Below, one piece after another: positions 8,044-16,323 of a stretch of DNA of 64,000 nt. The DNA comes from CAVSNH01 sp963729275 (GTDB lineage: Bacteria > Actinomycetota > Acidimicrobiia > Acidimicrobiales > RAAP-2): contig CAVSNH010000004.1 of NCBI GenBank assembly GCA_963729275.1, positions 682,001 through 746,000 on the forward strand, in the 5' to 3' direction. The notes beneath the pieces are model-generated. The model was given only the letters and a program-made list of their open reading frames with translations, was not told the origin of the DNA and made no database searches. A program made the position numbers and the translations under genes. Each line of letters starts with the position of its first letter. The first letter of the stretch is position 1.

Positions 8044-9954
8044 TCAGGTCGGCCGTGCTGGACTTGCAGAGATCCCGACGACCGGGGCGTTGAGGGCGAT
8101 GCTCCCCGTCGAACCCAGGAAGGCGGCGTCACCGAAGTTGAAGACGCCGCCGTCGGAGGCCACCTCCCAGTAGCCGAGCCCGTCGGGGGTGGCGGCGATG
8201 CCGACCACCGGCTTGTTCAGGGGCTTGCCGCCCATGGACCCGAAGAAGGCGGCGTCGCCGAAGCTGAAGATGCCACCGTCGGAGGCCACCTCCCAGTAGC
8301 CGAGCCCGTCGGGGGTGGCGGTGATGCCGACCACCGGCTTGTTCAGGGGCTTGCCGCCCATGGACCCGTAGAAGGCGGCGTCGCCGAAGCTGAAGATGCC
8401 GCCGTCGGAGGCCACCTCCCAGTAGCCGAGCCCGTCGGGGGTGGCGGTGATGCCGACCACCGGCTTGTTCAGGGGCTTGCCGCCCATGGACCCGTAGAAG
8501 GCGGCGTCGCCGAAGCTGAAGATGCCGCCGTCGGAGGCCACCTCCCAGTAGCCGCGCCCGTCGGGGGTGGCGGCGATGCCGACCACCGGTTTGTTCAGCG
8601 GCTTACCGCCCATGGACCCGTAGAAGTCGGCGTCGCCGTAGGTGAAGATGCCGCCGTCGGAGGCCACCTCCCAATAGCCACCACCGCTGGAGGTGGATGC
8701 CAGGCCCACCACCGGGGCGTTGAGGTGGATTTCGCCGGCCGAGCCCAGGAAACTGGCCGCGGCACCGAAGTTGAAGATGCCACCGTCGGACGCTACCTCC
8801 CAGTAGCCATTGCCCGACGGTCCCCACCCGAAGGGCAGGCCGGCCAAGGCGGGCACCGGCTCGTAGGTGGCAAGGATGTCGGGGGTCAGTGCGGGCGGGA
8901 AGTAGAAGGCACCGGCGTCGGGGGCCGAAGTGAGCTGGAAGGACAGGAGCGTCGACACAGGGGTGGCCCCACCCTTGGTGAACATCGCCGCCGCCGGTGA
9001 GTCACCCATGGCCACGAGGGCCTGGATCACGAGAGCCGTCGAATCCGGATCGCTGACCCCGGGCGTGGCCACCGTGTTGGCGTAGTACGACCAGCCGGCG
9101 TCGGCGTCCTGACCAGTGGTGAGGAACCCGAGGCCGAGCGCCTCGACCACTGGGGTCAGCGCGCCTTGGGCCACCAGGCCCTGGAGGGCGAGGGAGGTCG
9201 AGTTGGTGTCGGGACCGCTGAAGTCGGCCGGCGTGCCGTCGCAACTGTTGAGGGCGACGTCGGGAAGCGTCCAGCCGCCGTCGGGGCACTGCTGGCCGAC
9301 CAGCCAGGAGTCGGCGGCATGGATCTGACTCGTCCCGCGCACGCCGGCTGCAGCCAGGGACACGAGCGCCAGGCCCTGCTGGTAGGTGCCGGTGTAGTCG
9401 TCGGCGAGCTGAGTCTCGGTGCCGAAGAGGCCGGCGTCCGCACCGGTCGTCTGCTGGGTGGCCAGCAGACGGCTCACGAGGTTGGTGCCGCCGAAAGTGG
9501 TGGGATCGACGCCCAGGGCTTCGGCGTCGAGGACGAGCAGGGCGAGCTGGCCCGGCCCGTCGGCTCCGTCGACGGTTACGTAACTGTCGATGTTGGATTT
9601 CATATAACTCAGAGCCAAGCTGGCGCCCTGCGGATCGACGTTGGCCGCCGAGAGGGCGAGGATGGTCTGCGCCGTCGACGAGAGGCTGGGCACGCCTGAG
9701 CCCGGTGCGGTCGGGATGAACCCTTGTGGGCTCTGCTGTGCGGCCAGCCACTCGGCTCCCGCCCGGGCGGGCTGGGGTTGGGGCAGCGCGCCGGACGTCG
9801 TCCGCGCTCCCAACGACGCCGGCGACCTCGGTTGGGAAGCGGCCGCGGCGGCGGCCACGGACGAGCCCAGGCCGGAGCCGATCACGGTGCCCACGGTGAT
9901 CAGGGTGAGCGACGCAGCAACGACCAGGACGGTCGAACGACGAAGGGCGGTCAT
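8044..9954 (-). CDS. Secreted alpha-toroid (transcobalamin/squalene-cyclase-like) protein with GYWEVASDGG repeats
   Basis: A 636-residue exported protein. The ATG at 9954 starts a signal peptide (about residues 1-38); upstream frame extension would run into the riboswitch. Residues of about 65-370 form repeated helical units with the QDxxGGW-like motifs of the alpha/alpha toroid fold: GQQCPDGGWTL, TTGQDADAGWSYY, DPDSTALVIQALVAMG. This fold is shared by prenyltransferases, squalene cyclases and the alpha domain of intrinsic factor/transcobalamin. No DxDD or DDxxD catalytic motif is seen. Residues 382-636 are six units of about 42 residues with the core GYWEVASDGGIFxFG, possibly a beta-propeller or wall/surface-binding module. 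Control by the cobalamin riboswitch just upstream and the ECF genes downstream suggest a B12 capture role. Confidence 0.8.
   Translation of the reverse strand: MTALRRSTVLVVAASLTLITVGTVIGSGLGSSVAAAAAASQPRSPASLGARTTSGALPQPQPARAGAEWLAAQQSPQGFIPTAPGSGVPSLSSTAQTILALSAANVDPQGASLALSYMKSNIDSYVTVDGADGPGQLALLVLDAEALGVDPTTFGGTNLVSRLLATQQTTGADAGLFGTETQLADDYTGTYQQGLALVSLAAAGVRGTSQIHAADSWLVGQQCPDGGWTLPDVALNSCDGTPADFSGPDTNSTSLALQGLVAQGALTPVVEALGLGFLTTGQDADAGWSYYANTVATPGVSDPDSTALVIQALVAMGDSPAAAMFTKGGATPVSTLLSFQLTSAPDAGAFYFPPALTPDILATYEPVPALAGLPFGWGPSGNGYWEVASDGGIFNFGAAASFLGSAGEIHLNAPVVGLASTSSGGGYWEVASDGGIFTYGDADFYGSMGGKPLNKPVVGIAATPDGRGYWEVASDGGIFSFGDAAFYGSMGGKPLNKPVVGITATPDGLGYWEVASDGGIFSFGDAAFYGSMGGKPLNKPVVGITATPDGLGYWEVASDGGIFSFGDAAFFGSMGGKPLNKPVVGIAATPDGLGYWEVASDGGVFNFGDAAFLGSTGSIALNAPVVGISASPARPT
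8047..8811 (-). repeat. Six in-frame 126-bp tandem repeats coding for GYWEVASDGG units
   Basis: Six direct repeats of about 126 bp inside the toroid gene; copies between about 8160 and 8590 are nearly identical at DNA level, the outer two more diverged. Near-identity of the inner copies suggests recent expansion or gene conversion. A protein repeat of the same class, with LVGADGG in place of EVASDGG, occurs in the gene at 54356-55606. Confidence 0.9.
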
Positions 9955-10049
9955 GGGTCCTCGCTTCCCGGGCCACGACCCGGAGAACGACCGGACGACC
10001 GGACGACCGCCGAGCCCCGGTCCATGTGTCTCGACAGTGGGAGCTCTAG

Positions 10050-10174
10050 CCGTGCATGGGCACTCCGGCTCGTGGGAGCTTGCGATCCCACCTACGGCTG
10101 CGGACCAGCGCCGGTTTCTGACCGGCTTCCCCCGCACAACGGCGATTTAATTGTGGTCCGACGGTACCACGGCG
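10050..10174 (-). promoter_or_regulatory. Cobalamin riboswitch upstream of the toroid-ECF operon
   Basis: Read on the minus strand, the conserved core GGGGAAGCCGGTC, CCGGCGCTGGTCCGCA and the following CCGTAGG match the AdoCbl riboswitch core. A B12-box-like GAGCCGGAGTGCCCAT lies at 10055-10071 (plus coordinates). A closing stem GCCGTG (about 10168-10173) with CACGGC (about 10048-10053) brackets the element. A GTGGGATCGC/GCTCCCAC hairpin at about 10073-10093 forms the variable arm. The 3' edge is about 95 nt upstream of the ATG at 9954, leaving room for an expression platform. Such elements normally switch the downstream genes off when B12 is plentiful. Confidence 0.9.
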
Positions 10175-10184
10175 AGGGGTCCGA

Positions 10185-10940
10185 TCACCCGGGCGGACCG
10201 GAGGTCCCCGCCGCCAACATGACCGGCACGATGTCGGCGAACTCAGAGCGTTCCGAGGCGGACAGGATCTCAAAAGCCGGCGCGCATAACCGGTCGGTGA
10301 GGGCCTCGGCTTCGTCGTGACGCTGCCGGAGCTCGTCGGTGACTTCGGGGAAGGGCTCAGGCCATCCGAAAAACCGAGCCTGGTCCGGGTGATCGGTGAG
10401 GACCGCCTGCAAAGGGCTGAGCCCCTCCGCCGTCGTCGCCACCAGGTGATTGGCACCGCGCCATTCGCGCATGACGTGTACCAGCTGCATGGCCCGCCCC
10501 GGCTGGTCGGTAACCCGCGGCTCTTGGCTCCAGCCGGCGAACAGGGGACGGCCCGACGTCTCGGCCGCTCCGGTGACGCGTTCGGCCAGGTCGGCGAAGC
10601 GGTCCAGGCCCTTCACCCCCTTAAGGTGGTCGCGCCCCCACTCGGCACAAGCGGCGAAATAGCGGGAGGCGGCCGGACGGGCGCCGTGGACGGCGACGCC
10701 TGCATCCCACATGGGACGCACGACCGTGGGAGCGAACCATCCGAACGCCGAGTAGACGACGTCGGCGTCGACGTCGCCCAGCACCCCACCGCGACCGGCG
10801 AAATAAAAGGTGAACGGGTTCTCGTAGCCGTCGTCGGCGGCTCGAGCCATCGTCTCCTTGTGCACCATGAAGGCCGATCCGAGGTCATGGATCGCCTTCG
10901 AGGTCGCCTGGTCGGTTGTCTTCGGAGAGAGCTCGGCCAT
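10185..10940 (-). CDS. SCO6745-family protein
   Basis: A 251-residue mostly helical protein resembling the actinobacterial SCO6745 family. It has an N-terminal segment IHDLGSAFMVHKETMARAAD, a Gly-rich FAGRGGVLGDVDADVVYSAF, and REWRGANHLVATTAEGLSPL near residue 160. No catalytic motif is evident to me and the biochemical role is unknown. The gene ends about 10 nt upstream of the cobalamin riboswitch on the same strand, so the promoter of the B12 operon probably overlaps its 3' end. Read-through from this gene into the riboswitch is possible. Confidence 0.72.
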   Translation of the reverse strand: MAELSPKTTDQATSKAIHDLGSAFMVHKETMARAADDGYENPFTFYFAGRGGVLGDVDADVVYSAFGWFAPTVVRPMWDAGVAVHGARPAASRYFAACAEWGRDHLKGVKGLDRFADLAERVTGAAETSGRPLFAGWSQEPRVTDQPGRAMQLVHVMREWRGANHLVATTAEGLSPLQAVLTDHPDQARFFGWPEPFPEVTDELRQRHDEAEALTDRLCAPAFEILSASERSEFADIVPVMLAAGTSGPPG

Positions 10941-11006
10941 GGGCAGATTGTCGCCGATGCCTGAGGTCGCCGCTCGGCGCAGGTTCCGCGCTTGCCTTCA
11001 CCGCCG

Positions 11007-11771
11007 TCAGCCGGGTTTGACCGCCTCGATCAGGAGCCGCTTCGCATGGCTCACGAAGGACCCTTCCCGCTGGATCTGCTCGTGCAGCGCCAGCAGTTGC
11101 TTGTGGTATCGCTCGACATCGAAATCCGGCACGGTCCACACGACGAGGCGAAGGAAGTAGACGATCGCGCCCACGTCGAAGAACTCGACCCGAAGGCTGG
11201 CGGTGCGGAGATCCAGCACCCAGAGCCCGGCCGTCTGGGCGTCGACCACCGGTCGTTGCGGGCTCCGCCGGCCACTCGCCGGCTGGGGCCCCATGAGGAA
11301 CTCGACGAGCTCACGATTCGACCCGTCTCCGACGTGCTGGGCCAGATAGACCCCACCGGGCCGAAGCACACGTGCCACCTCGTCCCACCGGGTGGCCACC
11401 GGATGGCGGCTGAGAACCAGGTCAAAGGTTCCGTCGTCGAAGGGAAGGTCCCCGTTTTCGACCGTTTCCGTGACCCATACGCCGAACGGCTCGAGGTTGT
11501 GCCGGGCCCTCGCCACATTCGGGGGCCACGACTCGGTGACGGCGACGACGGCCGGTCGTTCAGCGGAGTCGGTCAGGATCTCGGCCAACATCTCCCCGCC
11601 ACCCGTCTGGACGTCCAACACCGTCGTGGCCGCCGTCACCTCCTGGGCGGCCAGCCCGCGATAGCCCCACCACGGGCGTTCCTCCGTGGCGCGTCCGTCG
11701 AGCCACGAGAAGTCCCACCCGTGAATGGGAGCGGTCATGGCCTCGGCCACGAGGTCGGCGAACGACGCCAT
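11007..11771 (-). CDS. Class I SAM-dependent methyltransferase
   Basis: A predicted 254-residue methyltransferase. Motif I is the slightly unusual VLDVQTGGGEML (Gly-rich SAM loop), followed by an acidic-strand region, then FDLVLSRHPVATRWDEVARVLRPGGVYLAQHVG, shown here in parts as LVLSRHPVA and RVLRPGGVYLAQH, the post-motif III signature. I chose the ATG at 11771 (MASFADLVAEAM); an in-frame ATG at 11810 is the alternative. Longer readings would overlap the divergent gene beginning at 11940. The substrate is unknown. Confidence 0.8.
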   Translation of the reverse strand: MASFADLVAEAMTAPIHGWDFSWLDGRATEERPWWGYRGLAAQEVTAATTVLDVQTGGGEMLAEILTDSAERPAVVAVTESWPPNVARARHNLEPFGVWVTETVENGDLPFDDGTFDLVLSRHPVATRWDEVARVLRPGGVYLAQHVGDGSNRELVEFLMGPQPASGRRSPQRPVVDAQTAGLWVLDLRTASLRVEFFDVGAIVYFLRLVVWTVPDFDVERYHKQLLALHEQIQREGSFVSHAKRLLIEAVKPG

Positions 11772-11939
11772 CTGGGAAGTATCGGCCCGTGGCGTGCCGG
11801 GCTGGACCATCTGCGCCCACGCTGGGGCTCCCGAGTGCTCTGGGCTGGCAATTGTCCGTCGGCCGGTCCTCCTCGTATGGTCCGATTCCGGCGCCGGCCG
11901 GCCGCCGGTGCCAGGACTGGCCGGCATGGAGGCGAGCTC

Positions 11940-12686
11940 ATGAAGATCGCAGTGGCCGGGGGAACGGGTGTGGTGGGGCGCCACGTCGTAGAGGTGGCGA
12001 AGGCCGCCGGGCACGAACCGGTGGTGCTCAGCCGGGGGGCAGGCGTCGACCTGCTCGACGAGAACAAGGTGGCGGCCGCCCTACGGGGAGCGGACGCCAT
12101 CATCGACGTGGCCAACGCTCCCACGCTGAGCGAGAAGAAGGCCACCGCCTTCTTCACGGAGGTCGACGAGCGGCTGAGCCGGCTCGGCGCCCAAGCGGGG
12201 GCGTCGCGCCTCGTGGCCCTCTCCATCGTCGGCATCGACCGCGTGAGTTGGTCCTATTACCGGTCGAAAGTGGCCCAAGAGAAGGCCGCCCGCAATGGAC
12301 CGCTGCCCGCCACCATCGTCCGGGCGACCCAGTTCCACGAGTTCCCCGGCCAGATCCTCGACCGAGCCCACCTGGGCCCGCTGGCGGCCGTCCCGGTCAT
12401 GGCCATCCAGCCCATCGCGGCGAGGAGCGTGGCCGAGGTCCTCGTCCGGTCGGCCGAGCACCCGCCGTCATCCGAGGTCACGGAGATCGCCGGCCCGCGA
12501 CCGGAGGACCTCGTGGCCCTCGCCCGGGCCACGGCCCGCGGCAAGTCACACCGCGTCATGGTGGTCCCGATCCGGGTTCCGGGGGCGGCCGGCCGGGCCA
12601 TGCGCCGAGGTGACCTGCGACCGGGCCCAGACGCCCAGCTGCTCGGCCCGAGCTTTGCCGACTGGGCCGAAGGCGTCCCACATTGA
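11940..12686 (+). CDS. NAD(P)-binding atypical SDR (NmrA/YwnB-like)
   Basis: A 248-residue atypical short-chain dehydrogenase. The ATG at 11940 has a GGAGG site 10 nt upstream. The N-terminal dinucleotide fold is MKIAVAGGTGVVGRHVVEVA (GxxGxxG). A YYRSKVAQE segment supplies a possible YxxxK, and LVALSIVGIDRV resembles the Ser-strand of the family. It is divergent from the methyltransferase gene; the 168-bp gap would hold both promoters. Such proteins act as NADPH sensors, quinone reductases or epimerases; no choice can be made here. Confidence 0.85.
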   Translation: MKIAVAGGTGVVGRHVVEVAKAAGHEPVVLSRGAGVDLLDENKVAAALRGADAIIDVANAPTLSEKKATAFFTEVDERLSRLGAQAGASRLVALSIVGIDRVSWSYYRSKVAQEKAARNGPLPATIVRATQFHEFPGQILDRAHLGPLAAVPVMAIQPIAARSVAEVLVRSAEHPPSSEVTEIAGPRPEDLVALARATARGKSHRVMVVPIRVPGAAGRAMRRGDLRPGPDAQLLGPSFADWAEGVPH

Positions 12687-13162
12687 GACCCCGTGAGCCT
12701 GCTCGACCACGGCGCGCCTCACTCCCCCGTCCGATGGCGGGCGACCGAAAAAACCCACTCATCGGGTTCGACAGTTGACCTGTCCCGACCACTTCCCACG
12801 CCATTTCCCCATTCTCCACGTTGTCGCCGGCGCACTGCTGACGGAGTAGTCGCTGGCCAGGTGCCCGGATGGCCATGGTCGGCACCCACCGCAGCTCGCT
12901 CGTGTAGAGGACGAGTGGATTCCCCGTGTGTGATTCCAAGCCCGGCGCCACCGTGGCGTTCTGGCGTCAATCCCCCCCGTTCTTCCCACCAACCGGAGAG
13001 GATGATCTCGAACTCCTTTGATGTCCATCAGTCTGATGTCCATCAGTCGTGGCGTTAGGTTTCCGTCGGTCGCTCGGTACGTCCACCCAAGCGGTTCACG
13101 GAATATGTCGGTGAACCAGACGGTCGAGCGCAGGCGGTGTTCTCTCGGAAGGCGGGGCCATC
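12687..13162. other. Non-coding stretch with a 15-bp tandem repeat
   Basis: A stretch of about 476 bp with no convincing gene; overlapping short reading frames on both strands lack ribosome sites and family features. The AT content is higher than in the neighbours around 12750-12850. At 13018-13048 the 15-mer TGATGTCCATCAGTC occurs twice in tandem, each copy partly palindromic, about 115 bp before the decayed FG-GAP gene. It could be an operator. Confidence 0.6.
13018..13048 (+). repeat. Tandem 15-bp repeat (2 copies), possible operator
   Basis: Two adjacent copies of TGATGTCCATCAGTC. Within each copy TGATG..CATCA is an inverted pair, so the pair looks like two helically phased half-sites or two operators. 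It lies upstream of the FG-GAP pseudogene start at 13163. Confidence 0.6.
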
Positions 13163-14584
13163 ATGGGTGTCCGAAGCAGGTCTCACTTCGTGTCACGCGG
13201 CATACGGGGTCTTGGCGTTGTGGCCCTGATCGTCGGGATGACGGGGACAGCTCTGGCGGTGGGGCGACGTCTGGCGCCGGCGCGGCGCCGGCCAGCCTGC
13301 ACCTGCGACTCCATCAGGCCCCCGCCCCGGCATCCAGCTCGCCGTCACGCCGCGGTGGCCGCGCCTTGCGTGCACTCCGTCCCGAGTCGTCGAGCGGATG
13401 GCATCAGGTGAACGAGATCAACGGGAATCCGTCGAGCCTGCTCGGATTCGCGATCGCAGTCTCAGGATCGACCATGGTCGTCGGTGCCGGCAACGACAAC
13501 TCGGATACCGGCGCAGCGTATGTCTACACCGGCTCTCGCTGACATTGGACCGAGGCTGCCGAGCTCGTCCCCGCCGACGGAGCCAACGAGGACGGCTTCG
13601 GAACATCGGTGGCGATCAGTGGCAGCACCATCGTCGTCGGTTCCTATTGCCACAGTGCCACGCCCTCCATCAACTGCGAAGGGGCGGCCTACGTCTTCAC
13701 CGGGTCGGGTAGCCACTGGTCACCGGTGGCCGAGCTGGACGACCCTGGCGCGTCGGCCGACGACTACTTCGGCTGGGATGTGGCGGCGACGTCGGCGAGC
13801 ACGATTCTGGTGAAGCGGCATCGGAGAGAACTCGAATGCGGGTGCCGTCTACGCCTACGCCTTCAATGACGGCACATGGTCCGAGGCCGCCGAGATCATG
13901 GATCCGACCAACACCGCCAACGACAACTTCGGGATCGATTTGGCGTTCAGCGGGGCGACGCTGGTCGTCGGGGCGGCAGGCTACAACTCATATGCGGGCG
14001 CCGCTTATGTCTTCGCCAAACTCAGAACGGCTTGGGTCGAACAAGCCAGGTTGACCGCGTCGAATGGCGAGGGCTGCGTCAGCACTTGTAGCCAGGGTTA
14101 CGACTTGGCCGTGGTGATTACTTCGGGTCCTCGGTCGCGGTGCACAAGCACACCATCGCCGTCGGCGCTCCCGAGGCCTCGGTCCCCCCGGCGCCGGACG
14201 GTGTCGGCCCCGGAACCGCCTATGTCTTCACCGGATCGGGGGCCACCTGGACGCAGAAGTCCGAGCTGTACGATCCCGAGGAGGTGGCAGCGGACAACGG
14301 CGACTCGTTCGGCTATGAGGTGGCCGTGTCCACCACCGGCACGGTTGTGTGTAATGCACCGGGCGATCCCCAGGGCTACGAGTCGGACGACTCGATCGGC
14401 GCTGCCTTCGTGTTCGCCTCTGATCGGGGAACCTGGCCGACCTCGAGTCCGACCGAGTTGACCGCCGCCGACGGTGCCGACGGCGACTACTTCGGATACG
14501 GCCTGGCCACACTCAAGGGCAACTACATCATCGTCGGGTCCCCGTTTCTCGCCCGACGGAGGTGTCTACTTCTTCAAGTCGTAA
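13163..14584 (+). pseudogene. FG-GAP/integrin-alpha-like repeat secreted protein, multiply broken
   Basis: A signal-peptide start (ATG 13163, GVVALIVGMTGTALA) is followed, in changing frames, by the repeats of an FG-GAP protein: FAIAVSGSTMVVGAGNDN, FGTSVAISGSTIVVGS, FGIDLAFSGATLVVGAAG, FGYEVAVSTTGTVV, YFGYGLATLKGNYIIVGSP. Each is separated by AAYVFTGS-type strands. Frames change near 13255, 13815, 14115 and 14550, and an in-frame TGA interrupts at 13540-13542 (GSR stop HWTEAAEL). The final frame ends PDGGVYFFKS at 14582-14584. Intact, it would be an exported seven-bladed propeller of about 470 residues. Five independent lesions favour genuine decay over isolated sequencing errors. Confidence 0.82.
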
Positions 14585-14695
14585 GGGCCCGCGACCTCGT
14601 CGCCCTTCGCAGGTTGCGAGGGCCCGTTAGCCCGCGTCGAGCGTGGGACACGTCGAACGGAGATGAAGGGGCGGTACGGCGGTCGCGGTCGCAGC

Positions 14696-15589
14696 TCAGG
14701 TTGGGCTGAGCGCCGTGGCCACCCGGCACAAATCCTCCCGGTTGACGGACTCGATCACGGATCGCGCGAAGAGCCAAGCCGTGACTCGTGCCCGGTCGAG
14801 GTCGAGGAGGTCGGCCATGTGTTCGGCCGCACCCCGGGGATCGGTGGCCAGTCGCTCCTCGCCGTTCAGCAGGTGCTGCAGCACGTCGTAGGCCGGATCA
14901 CCCACGTAGGGCTTTGGGTCGATCATCAGCCATGGCTGGCGCTGGGAGGCGAGCACGTTCCCGGCATGCAGGTCGGTGCACAGCAGTACGGCGTGGTCGG
15001 CCGAGCGAGGGAGCTCCCGAAAGAGTTCGGCGCCGGATCGAACGAGGCCAGCATCGAGGTCGATCGGCCCGGCCGACAGCTTCTGCTCGAATTCGTCCGT
15101 CCATTGGTCGCACATGTCGGTCAGGGGTCGGAACGGAACCTGGCCGGTTGGCGCCGGCCACAGCCGCTGCAGGAGACCGGCGATCACGCCGTCCTGGTCT
15201 GATTCCTCCCGGCCAGCCAGCGGCGTCCCAGGCACGCAGCGCTCGAGCAGAAGCCCCCGTGCCGTCTCGAAGTCGGCGCGGGCCTCGAGCCGTATGGCGC
15301 CATGGCCGTCCCAGACGCTCAGGCCTTCGGCCTCGTGCAGCCCCTCGAAGTGGGCCCACGTGATCTTGAGGACCAGCTCACGACCCCCGGCGCTAAGAGC
15401 GGGAGCCACCCACGAGGTCAGGCCGCCGGGGAGAAACGGCTCTCCGACCTCGAGGTCCCAGAGATCAGCCGCCTCCTCGACCATTGCCGGGAGCCCCTCC
15501 AGCCACGTCACCGACCCGAAGCGCTGCATTCCGTCTCGCAGCGCGGGCGGGATGACCAGGGGTCCGGACCTGCTCAATGCGGCGCCCAA
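14696..15589 (-). CDS. Streptomycin-6-kinase/hydroxyurea-kinase-like phosphotransferase (APH(6) family)
   Basis: A 297-residue phosphotransferase. The catalytic loop is LLCTDLHAGNVLA (Asp and Asn of the Brenner motif) and the metal segment PWLMIDPKPYVGDPAYDVLQ, here IDPKPYVGDPAYD, which is the signature that separates the APH(6)/hydroxyurea kinase family from other APH proteins. Members inactivate streptomycin or related compounds by phosphorylation, but many environmental copies have unknown substrates. The start overlaps the end of the upstream TIGR03086-like gene by 16 nt, suggesting an operon. Confidence 0.85.
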   Translation of the reverse strand: MGAALSRSGPLVIPPALRDGMQRFGSVTWLEGLPAMVEEAADLWDLEVGEPFLPGGLTSWVAPALSAGGRELVLKITWAHFEGLHEAEGLSVWDGHGAIRLEARADFETARGLLLERCVPGTPLAGREESDQDGVIAGLLQRLWPAPTGQVPFRPLTDMCDQWTDEFEQKLSAGPIDLDAGLVRSGAELFRELPRSADHAVLLCTDLHAGNVLASQRQPWLMIDPKPYVGDPAYDVLQHLLNGEERLATDPRGAAEHMADLLDLDRARVTAWLFARSVIESVNREDLCRVATALSPT

Positions 15590-16134
15590 CGGGGATCACG
15601 ACCCATGCAGGCAACCAGCCGGGCTTGGACGTTGGCATCCGCAGGTACGTCCACCGGAGGGTCGTACAAGCCGGAGGCAGCGATGGCGGGTGAGTCGCCG
15701 GCGGCGGCCAGCGACAACTGGCACAGCTCGGGGTCCAGATCGATGGCGACGTCGGTGGCCCGGGCCAAGTCCCAAGTGTGGACAAGCACGTCGGTGGTCA
15801 GCATGGGCAGGAGATGCACGAGGTCGATGGCCCGGTCGCCGGGCACCTCGACGACACGGTCGTGGCACCCACCGATCAGGACGCTGATCGCCACCTCGGT
15901 CACCTGCCAACGAGCCACCGGGTCGTCCCTCGGCCGTTGCGGCTTGGCGTTGACAGGGCGGAGCAGGAGCACGTCGTGAAAACCGATGACGTGCTCGAGC
16001 ACTCCCCTGGCGTCCCATTCGGCGCACGGCGAAGGACGGCCCCATCGGTCGCCGACCTGATCGACCACCTCGCCGAACCCGGCACAGGCGCGGCGGTGAT
16101 GGTCAACCGGTGCTCTCATCGGGTCCGACGCCAT
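15574..16134 (-). CDS. TIGR03086-type DinB/mycothiol-transferase-fold protein
   Basis: A predicted 186-residue protein with the N-terminal maleylpyruvate-isomerase/DinB four-helix fold. PSPCAEWDARGVLEHVIGFHD is the first metal-ligand region (EHVIGFHD), and LLPMLTTDVLVHTWDLARAT supplies the later HTWDLARA motif typical of TIGR03086. The ATG at 16134 is preceded on the minus strand by a strong GGAGGAG site, so I prefer it to the longer frame starting at 16203. Relatives bind a divalent metal and many act as mycothiol- or bacillithiol-dependent transferases. The gene is followed by, and overlaps, the APH(6)-like kinase gene. Confidence 0.82.
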   Translation of the reverse strand: MASDPMRAPVDHHRRACAGFGEVVDQVGDRWGRPSPCAEWDARGVLEHVIGFHDVLLLRPVNAKPQRPRDDPVARWQVTEVAISVLIGGCHDRVVEVPGDRAIDLVHLLPMLTTDVLVHTWDLARATDVAIDLDPELCQLSLAAAGDSPAIAASGLYDPPVDVPADANVQARLVACMGRDPRWAPH

Positions 16135-16323
16135 GACCCTCCTCCACTCTGTCGACACCACGCCGCCGCCGGTCGTGTGACGGGCCGGTGTTCCGGCCAT
16201 CATGGCCGACCTTCGGCCCAGGGCTACAGTTCACGTCGGATGGGCTGACCCGCAGGGGCAGGGCCAGACGGCCCCGGCCTGCCGCAAATATTCCGATTTG
16301 CGCGCGCCGAAGGAGCCAAGCCC

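Noticed and set aside
8047..8811. CRISPR-like regular array
   Set aside because: The units are continuous 126-bp coding repeats without unique spacers, in frame within a secreted protein gene. The same applies to 54720-55396.
8035..9000. Long plus-strand reading frame with Gly/His repeats (321 codons)
   Set aside because: It is the antisense shadow of the toroid gene's tandem repeats, has no ribosome site, and its repetitive product mirrors the GYWEVASDGG coding repeat.
8044..9954. Squalene-hopene cyclase or protein prenyltransferase
   Set aside because: The fold is shared, but the DxDD or zinc-ligand catalytic motifs are absent, the protein is secreted, and it is under a cobalamin riboswitch.
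9955..10137. Upstream extension of the toroid gene to 10137
   Set aside because: The extension would run through the cobalamin riboswitch and precede the signal peptide; the ATG at 9954 starts a proper signal peptide.
12556..13058. Several overlapping frames on both strands in the 12.7-13.1 kb gap
   Set aside because: No ribosome sites, no conserved motifs, Arg/Pro/Ser-rich shadow-like composition.
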